64,000 nucleotides of DNA, taken from positions 1 through 64,000 of the forward strand of contig JACTMO010000042.1 in assembly GCA_014584605.1 (NCBI GenBank), in the 5' to 3' direction. Under the pieces are notes generated by a model, which saw nothing but the letters and a program-made list of their open reading frames with translations, was not told the DNA's origin and searched no databases. How positions within the stretch are numbered: the first letter of the stretch is position 1; each line of letters begins with the position of its first letter. The stretch comes from Bacteroidota bacterium. GTDB taxonomy: Bacteria; Bacteroidota; Bacteroidia; Flavobacteriales_F; PHOS-HE28. Positions 59,452 through 64,000 of this stretch are shown one piece after another. The translations under genes were made by a program, and so were the position numbers.

Positions 59452-61878
59452 TCAGGCCTCGGTGTCCGCACCGCCCCCGGCCTTGCCGCCACGCTTGCGA
59501 CGCCCATAGCCGTAGCCATAGCCGTAACCATAGCCGCTGCCGTACCCATAGGCGTAGCGGTAGCCGTAGCCGTAGTTGGTGTTGTAGTAATACTTGCTCT
59601 TCTTCATCCGCACGCCGTTCAGGATGAAGCCGAAGTTGCGCACCGGGTTGCTCTGGATCACCTCCATGGCGCTGCTGAGGTGGTCCTTGTTCGCGAAGCG
59701 CGTGTTCACCACGAAGAGAGTGGCGTCCACGTGCTTCATCATCACCAGGGCGTCCGTGATGAGACCCACCGGCGGGGTGTCGATGAGCACATAGTCGTAG
59801 TGCTGGCGGCCGAAGAGGAACAGCTCCTCGAGGTGGCGGCTCAGCACCAGTTCCGAGGCGTTCGGCGGTGTGGGGCCGCTCAGGATCACGTGGAAGTTCT
59901 CCACCTGCGTGGGCAGCACCACCGCCGCCGGTTCCACGTGGCCCACCAGCAGGTTGCTCAGGCCCTGTGCCGAGGTCATGTTCAGGCCCTTGCCCACCTT
60001 GGGCTTGTGCAGGTCGAGCTCCAGCAGCAGCACGCGCTTGCCGGCCTTGGCCAGGATGGCGCTGAGGTTCACGCTGCAGAAGGTCTTGCCCTCGTTGGGC
60101 CGGTAACTGGTGACCAGCACCACGCGGCCGGTGCGCTCCGGCCCGGGCAGGTACTCCAGGTTGGTGCGCACCGTGCGGAAGCTCTCGGTGATGGCGCTCT
60201 TGGGGTCGCTGTCCACCACCACGTAGTTCTCCTCGGCCTTGTCGCTGGCGATGATCTCCCCGAACACCGGCATGTGCACCATGGCCTTCAGCTGGTCGGC
60301 GTTCTCGATGCGGTCGTAGAACATCACGCGGATGAACACGATGACGAGCGACACCACCATGCCCCCCACCAGGAAGGCATAGAGGATCTTCACCTTGTCC
60401 GGCCGCACCACCCCGATGGAACGCGCCAGTTCGATCACCTTGGTCTGGGGCACGATGCCGGCCCGGGCGATCACCGTGTTGGCCCGCTTCTCCAGCAGGA
60501 AGATGTACAGCTTCTCGTTCACCTGCAGGCGCCGCTCGATGTTCAGGATGTCGCGCTGGCTCAACGGCACCGTGCGGATCAGGCGCTCGTAGTCGTCCAT
60601 CTGCGCCTGCACATCCTGGATCTTGGCCCGGATGGCCTCGCGCGAGTTCTTCACGTACAGCAGCAGGTTGCCGCGGTTGAGCATGATGGTGCTGTCCAGC
60701 CGGTTCACGCTGAGGTTCTCCGGCGTGGCGTCGAACAGCATGCTGTTGCGGTTCATCTGCATGGTGTACAGCTCGCTCAGCGTGCTGCGCAGGAACACAT
60801 CGTCCTCCAGGATGTACAACGAGGGCGGCAGCAGCTTCTCGTCGCCCAGGCCCAGCACGTAGTTCTCCAGGTCGTTGAGCGACTGGATCTTCAGCTCCAG
60901 CTTGCGCCGCTCGTTGTCGAAGCGCACCAGCTCATTGAAATAGCGGTCCTCCTCACGGCTCAGGTCCAGGATGTTCCGGTTCTCCTTGTAGTGCTGCAGC
61001 TCGTCCTCGAAGCGATTGAGGATCACGGTCACCTCCTCGAGCTGCTTGTCGATGTAGTTGAGCGTGTTCTGGTTGATGTCGAACTCGCTCTGGAGGGTGT
61101 AAGTGATGTACTCCCGGCTCAGGGTGTCCAGGAACATCTTGGCCCGGGCCGGGATCTCGTCCTCCACGGTGACCTGCAGGATGGTGGTGTACTCCAGGTT
61201 CTCCACCTGCATGCCGCTCTTGTACTTGTTCACCAGCCAGGAACGGCTGTGGCGCACGAACTGGTAGTCGCTGGCGGTGACCTTCTCGAAGCTGCTGGAG
61301 GTCAACTGCGCGCTCTTGTCCACCCGCAGCAGGAAGTCGTTCTCCACCACGTCCTGTCCGAAGCGGTACACCTTGGACACGATGCCCGAGCCCCCGTCGT
61401 AGCTCAGCTCGAAGTGATCGGGGTCCACCACGCGCAGGTCGAACGGCCGTTCGTAGTACCGCGGGTTCAACAGGTCCATCTTCACCGTGAAGGGCAGCGA
61501 CCCGTACACCTGGGTCACCTTGAAGCGCCCGATGATGTAGTACGAGATGTCGAAGTCCAGCTTGCTGAGCGCCTTGTCCACCAGGTCGTAGGAGGTGAGC
61601 ACGCGCTTCTGGTTCACGATGTCGCTGTAGGCCGCGACGTAACCGATGCTCTGGTAGACCTGGGTCTGGTAGTTGTACACCTCGCGGTCCTTGAGCAGGA
61701 TCTGCGCGCTGGCGCCGTGGACCTCGGGGATCTTGTAGGAGTACAGGTAGCTCAAGGCGGCGGAGAGCACCAAGGCCACCACCACGAAGTACCAGTTCTT
61801 GGAGAAGATCCGCGCGAAATACCGCAGGTCGTTGACGTCGATGATGCCGCCTTTCGCCTGACTTCCGGGAGTGGCCAT
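59452..61878 (-). CDS. Wzc-like polysaccharide copolymerase with tyrosine kinase domain and Tyr/Gly tail
   Basis: An 808-aa protein starting at ATG 61878. The N-terminal Wzz domain opens with WYFVVVALVLSAALSYLYSYKIPEVHGASAQILL and returns to the membrane near YAFLVGGMVVSLVIVFIRVMFYDRI (about 510-540), with a long periplasmic coiled-coil between. The cytosolic BY-kinase domain has Walker A SYRPNEGKTF near 600, Walker A' LLLELDLHKP and Walker B VLIDTPP. The C-terminus carries about 14 tyrosines in a Y-G repeat followed by RRKRGG, the place where BY-kinases autophosphorylate. It governs chain length or export of polymer, yet is encoded with ABC exporter genes. A -7 box lies at 61945-61952. Confidence 0.9.
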   Translation of the reverse strand: MATPGSQAKGGIIDVNDLRYFARIFSKNWYFVVVALVLSAALSYLYSYKIPEVHGASAQILLKDREVYNYQTQVYQSIGYVAAYSDIVNQKRVLTSYDLVDKALSKLDFDISYYIIGRFKVTQVYGSLPFTVKMDLLNPRYYERPFDLRVVDPDHFELSYDGGSGIVSKVYRFGQDVVENDFLLRVDKSAQLTSSSFEKVTASDYQFVRHSRSWLVNKYKSGMQVENLEYTTILQVTVEDEIPARAKMFLDTLSREYITYTLQSEFDINQNTLNYIDKQLEEVTVILNRFEDELQHYKENRNILDLSREEDRYFNELVRFDNERRKLELKIQSLNDLENYVLGLGDEKLLPPSLYILEDDVFLRSTLSELYTMQMNRNSMLFDATPENLSVNRLDSTIMLNRGNLLLYVKNSREAIRAKIQDVQAQMDDYERLIRTVPLSQRDILNIERRLQVNEKLYIFLLEKRANTVIARAGIVPQTKVIELARSIGVVRPDKVKILYAFLVGGMVVSLVIVFIRVMFYDRIENADQLKAMVHMPVFGEIIASDKAEENYVVVDSDPKSAITESFRTVRTNLEYLPGPERTGRVVLVTSYRPNEGKTFCSVNLSAILAKAGKRVLLLELDLHKPKVGKGLNMTSAQGLSNLLVGHVEPAAVVLPTQVENFHVILSGPTPPNASELVLSRHLEELFLFGRQHYDYVLIDTPPVGLITDALVMMKHVDATLFVVNTRFANKDHLSSAMEVIQSNPVRNFGFILNGVRMKKSKYYYNTNYGYGYRYAYGYGSGYGYGYGYGYGRRKRGGKAGGGADTEA

Positions 61879-61944
61879 CGCTGTGCAACGCGTCCCGGTC
61901 CGGCGCACACCATGATGCGGCCCCGGCCTCCGGAACAAGGGCGG

Positions 61945-61952
61945 CAAATATA
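61945..61952 (-). promoter_or_regulatory. -7 promoter box TATATTTG of the wzc-wzm-wzt-sulfotransferase operon
   Basis: Minus-strand TATATTTG lies 66 bp before the Wzc-like ATG, giving a longer leader than other promoters here. It is divergent to the exosortase promoter at 62070-62077. Confidence 0.6.
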
Positions 61953-61955
61953 CAT

Positions 61956-62018
61956 GCCCGATGCGATGGTCCGCCCATCGGGCCTGCGCCCATCGGCAAA
62001 GAGCGCGGCTTTGCCGAT
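61956..62018. promoter_or_regulatory. two adjacent inverted repeats between divergent promoters, candidate operators
   Basis: The first inverted repeat is GCCCGATG (61956-61963) with CATCGGGC (61976-61983), 12 bases apart. The second is a perfect 10-bp stem ATCGGCAAAG (61992-62001) / CTTTGCCGAT (62009-62018) with a 7-base centre. Both lie between the wzc -7 box and the exosortase -7 box, where transcription-factor sites are expected; no gene ends here that would need a terminator. Confidence 0.45.
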
Positions 62019-62069
62019 CGATCGGAAATGTTCATCTTCGCCAACCGCACTTTGTTCGACGCGGAACGC

Positions 62070-62077
62070 TACATTTG
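62070..62077 (+). promoter_or_regulatory. -7 promoter box TACATTTG of the exosortase module
   Basis: TACATTTG at 62070-62077 is a full match and lies 27 bp before the ATG at 62105. A TTTG at 62051-62054 could belong to the upstream element although the spacing is short. Confidence 0.6.
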
Positions 62078-62104
62078 CCCCCCGACCGAACCGCCCCGCT
62101 CAGG

Positions 62105-62317
62105 ATGTCCCTTCACCGCATCGCCGCCCTCCTCGTACTGGTCGCGCTGCCTTTGGCCGGTGGGCTGCTGGCGCAGCCGCCCGTCGGAGGCCCTCCCCCC
62201 TGCTGGCCCCCGCCCTGCATCCCCATCGACGGTGGTGTCGGCCTGCTGATGGCCGCAGGCGCCGTCATCGGTGGCCGCACCGCGCTGTCGCTGCGTCGTC
62301 GCCGCAACGGTCAGTGA
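62105..62317 (+). CDS. 70-aa exported protein with PIDGG (PID-CTERM-like) sorting signal
   Basis: A 70-aa protein. Residues 1-24 are a signal peptide (MSLHRIAALLVLVALPLAGGLLAQ). A Pro/Cys-rich stretch (PPVGGPPPCWPPPC) is followed by PIDGG, a hydrophobic helix (VGLLMAAGAVIGGRTALSL) and a basic RRRR tail. That three-part layout equals a Bacteroidota PIDGG C-terminal sorting signal, the analogue of PEP-CTERM. Nearly the whole mature protein is sorting signal, so this is either a dedicated tiny substrate or a marker peptide for the exosortase encoded 3 bp downstream. The two cysteines may form a disulphide or be modified. Confidence 0.8.
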   Translation: MSLHRIAALLVLVALPLAGGLLAQPPVGGPPPCWPPPCIPIDGGVGLLMAAGAVIGGRTALSLRRRRNGQ

Positions 62318-62320
62318 TCC

Positions 62321-62881
62321 ATGGCCGGACCACCGGCATCGTCCCGCCCGCTCTGGCGTGACCCCCTCGTCCGTTTTCTCGCTGTCGCCGGCATCCTCTT
62401 CGTGGGCTGGTACCTGCTGTATGAGCTGGTGCTTCACCCCTGGGGCGCGCTGGACCGTGCGGTGATCAACAACCTCATCGACCTCAGCGGTGCCCTGCTC
62501 ACGGCCCTGGGCCATACCCTGCTGCCCGAACCGGCCAACGCCGAGATGATCCGCACCATCGGCGTACAGGGCGGCCACCTGCTGTGGATCGGCGACCCCT
62601 GCAACGGGGTGAGCCTCTTCGCCGTCTTCGCCCTCTTTCTGATCACCTACCCCGGCCCCTGGCGCCACAAGCTCTGGTTCATCCCCCTGGGCCTGCTGAG
62701 CATCCACCTCATCAACGTGGTGCGCATCGCTGCGCTGTGCATCGTGGTCTCCATCGACTACGAGCTGCTGAACTTCAACCACGACTACACCTTCTATGTG
62801 GTGGTGTACGGCTGGGTCTTCCTGTTGTGGTACCTGTGGGTGAAGCGGTTCGCCCGCACCGACCCCGCCCCGGCGCCATGA
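62321..62881 (+). CDS. exosortase/archaeosortase family transpeptidase
   Basis: A 186-aa membrane protein with about six helices. The catalytic triad of exosortases is visible: Cys94 in GDPCNGVSLFAVFALFL, Arg135 in INVVRIAALC and His154 in NFNHDYTFYVVVYGW. The family cleaves C-terminal PEP/PIDGG-type signals in the inner membrane and attaches the protein to an acceptor, possibly a glycan or lipid. It is close to the Bacteroidota XrtF/XrtX type. It follows its probable substrate by 3 bp and overlaps the next gene by ATGA, making a compact three-gene unit adjoining the polysaccharide export operon. Confidence 0.9.
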   Translation: MAGPPASSRPLWRDPLVRFLAVAGILFVGWYLLYELVLHPWGALDRAVINNLIDLSGALLTALGHTLLPEPANAEMIRTIGVQGGHLLWIGDPCNGVSLFAVFALFLITYPGPWRHKLWFIPLGLLSIHLINVVRIAALCIVVSIDYELLNFNHDYTFYVVVYGWVFLLWYLWVKRFARTDPAPAP

Positions 62882-63336
62882 ACCGCCGCCTCGCCGCCGG
62901 CCTGCTCGTGGCCGTGGGGGTGCTGCTGGGCGCCCTGCGCGAGTTCCTCTTCCTGAACCTCAACTACCAGATCGACCACCTGCGGCGCGCCACCCCATAC
63001 TCCTACGCCCACTCGCGTTTCCAGGCGTGGACCGCCGACGCCGACCTCGGGGACCTGCTGCTGCTCAAGTGGGTGCTGGCCGTCGCCTTCGTGGGGGCCA
63101 TGCTCGGGCTGGCCGTGCTGCTGGCGCACAACCTCACGGGCCACCACGGCCACCGCCGTGTTCTGGTGGTCGGCACGGCCGTTGCGACGGCCGCCGCCCT
63201 GCTGCTGCACCTGGCCGCCCGTGCACTGCCTCCCCTGGAGGGCGTGGCCGTGAAACTGCTGCATGCCCTGCAATACCCGGTGCTCTTGCTGGTGCTGCTG
63301 CTGGTGCTCCCCCGGACCGACCGGCGACAGACCTGA
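62878..63336 (+). CDS. exosortase-associated membrane protein
   Basis: A 152-aa protein coupled to the exosortase by ATGA. Four helices are visible (AAGLLVAVGVLLGALREFLFLNLNYQ, LLLLKWVLAVAFVGAMLGLAVLLAHNL, RRVLVVGTAVATAAALLLHLAA, LLHALQYPVLLLVLLLVLP). The N-terminal LREFLFLNLNYQIDHL..YSYAHSRFQAW resembles the small protein that commonly accompanies Bacteroidota exosortases (XrtF/XrtX-associated). It is thought to be a partner or chaperone; no catalytic residues are visible. Confidence 0.75.
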   Translation: MNRRLAAGLLVAVGVLLGALREFLFLNLNYQIDHLRRATPYSYAHSRFQAWTADADLGDLLLLKWVLAVAFVGAMLGLAVLLAHNLTGHHGHRRVLVVGTAVATAAALLLHLAARALPPLEGVAVKLLHALQYPVLLLVLLLVLPRTDRRQT

Positions 63337-63352
63337 AGGCACCGCGCCCGGT

Positions 63353-63360
63353 TATCTTCG
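63353..63360 (+). promoter_or_regulatory. -7 promoter box TATCTTCG of glyA
   Basis: TATCTTCG lies 18 bp before the glyA ATG at 63379 and starts 16 bp after the exosortase-associated gene stop. Confidence 0.6.
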
Positions 63361-63378
63361 CCGCTCACCCACCCCACC

Positions 63379-64000
63379 ATGGAGCGCGACCCACAGGTCT
63401 TCGAGATCATCGACAAGGAAAAATGGCGCCAGACCAAGGGCCTGGAGCTGATCGCCAGCGAGAACTACGTGAGCGACCAGGTGATGGAGGCCATGGGCTC
63501 GGTGCTCACCAACAAGTACGCCGAGGGCCTGCCCGGCAAACGGTACTACGGCGGTTGCGAACATGTGGACGAGGTGGAGCAGCTGGCCATCGACCGGGTG
63601 AAGCGCCTGTTCGGCGCGGCCTGGGCCAATGTGCAGCCCCACAGCGGCGCACAGGCCAATGCTGCCGTGATGCTCGCCGCGCTCCGCCCCGGGGACACCA
63701 TCCTGGGCTTCGATCTGAGCCATGGCGGCCACCTCACCCACGGCAGCCCCGTCAACTTCAGCGGCAAGCTCTACCGCGCCACCTTCTACGGCGTGGACAA
63801 GGCCACCGGCCGCGTGGACATGGACACCGTGCGCGACATCGCCAGGCGCGAGAAGCCCCGGCTCATCATCTGCGGGGCCAGCGCCTACAGCCGCGACTGG
63901 GACTTTGCCGCCTTCCGCGCCGTGGCCGACGAGGTGGGCGCCGTGCTGCTGGCCGACATCAGCCATCCCGCCGGCCTCATCGCCGCACACCTGCTCAACG
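63379..64000 (+). CDS. glyA: serine hydroxymethyltransferase, 5' part
   Basis: The first 207 codons of the enzyme interconverting serine and glycine with tetrahydrofolate; the gene runs off the window. The start is at ATG 63379. [39 protein letters not shown] is the nearly invariant opening (substrate and folate contacts). [38 protein letters not shown], and [41 protein letters not shown] (PLP contacts D and H) follow. The PLP lysine lies beyond the window. It has its own promoter and is not part of the exosortase unit. Confidence 0.97.
   Translation, partial: MERDPQVFEIIDKEKWRQTKGLELIASENYVSDQVMEAMGSVLTNKYAEGLPGKRYYGGCEHVDEVEQLAIDRVKRLFGAAWANVQPHSGAQANAAVMLAALRPGDTILGFDLSHGGHLTHGSPVNFSGKLYRATFYGVDKATGRVDMDTVRDIARREKPRLIICGASAYSRDWDFAAFRAVADEVGAVLLADISHPAGLIAAHLLN

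Noticed and set aside
59504-59595. Repeat array of regulatory sites
   Set aside because: The repetitive DNA is the coding sequence for the Tyr/Gly tail of the Wzc-like protein in the correct frame.
59080-62361. 1093-codon plus-strand frame antisense to Wzm and Wzc
   Set aside because: No domain, antisense composition; the opposite strand has Walker motifs and membrane segments in the correct frame.

Overview
The window looks like a chromosomal segment of a GC-rich member of the Bacteroidota, probably Flavobacteriales. The evidence is C-terminal type IX secretion (T9SS) domains of both type A and type B, a DUF6089/PorG-like protein, a choice-of-anchor-B protein, a PIDGG C-terminal sorting signal beside an exosortase, trios of parvulin chaperones, and Bacteroidota-type -7 promoter boxes (TAnnTTTG/TAnnTTCG) with no clear Shine-Dalgarno sequences. 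Coding density is very high and many neighbouring genes overlap by ATGA. No tRNA, rRNA, CRISPR array, insertion sequence or prophage was recognised.

Layout. 1-3.1 kb: secreted surface proteins. 3.1-8.9 kb: an envelope-folding block (three parvulin-type proteins, a MoxR ATPase and a small membrane methyltransferase-like protein). 9.3-16.4 kb: a small secreted protein, a NarL-type response regulator, guaB, a type-B T9SS cargo, a nitronate monooxygenase-like enzyme and a DUF6089 protein, closed by a strong bidirectional hairpin at 16441-16466. 16.5-26.3 kb (minus strand): an EPS-type asparagine synthase, an SDR epimerase, then a tightly overlapped operon of membrane protein, CotH kinase, O-antigen-ligase-like polymerase, CotH plus beta-helix, and a degenerate metallophosphoesterase. 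26.4-32.1 kb (plus strand): a divergent set of one T9SS-like protein and three tandem secreted paralogues (phage-tail-fibre-like domain plus Cys-rich lectin-like domain), followed by an MBOAT O-acyltransferase and an SGNH-like partner.

32.1-61.9 kb, mostly minus strand, is a large surface-polysaccharide locus. It holds about eleven glycosyltransferases, two further sugar-nucleotide SDR epimerases, wecB, a serine-acetyltransferase-like enzyme, a second MBOAT/SGNH pair, a DegT aminotransferase with two hexapeptide acyltransferases, a methyltransferase, a sulfotransferase, a Wzm/Wzt ABC exporter and a Wzc-like copolymerase/tyrosine kinase with a tyrosine-glycine tail. Three single plus-strand genes with their own promoters are set into this block. 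61.9-63.3 kb: a compact exosortase module (70-aa PIDGG substrate, exosortase, associated membrane protein), then the start of glyA running off the right edge.

Taken together the window encodes synthesis, decoration (acyl, acetyl, sulfo, methyl, amino groups) and export of a complex surface glycan, the folding and sorting machinery for surface proteins, and several secreted proteins that may interact with that glycan. The least familiar parts are the CotH/polymerase operon and the divergently transcribed tail-fibre/lectin-like paralogue operon, which share a 73-bp promoter region.
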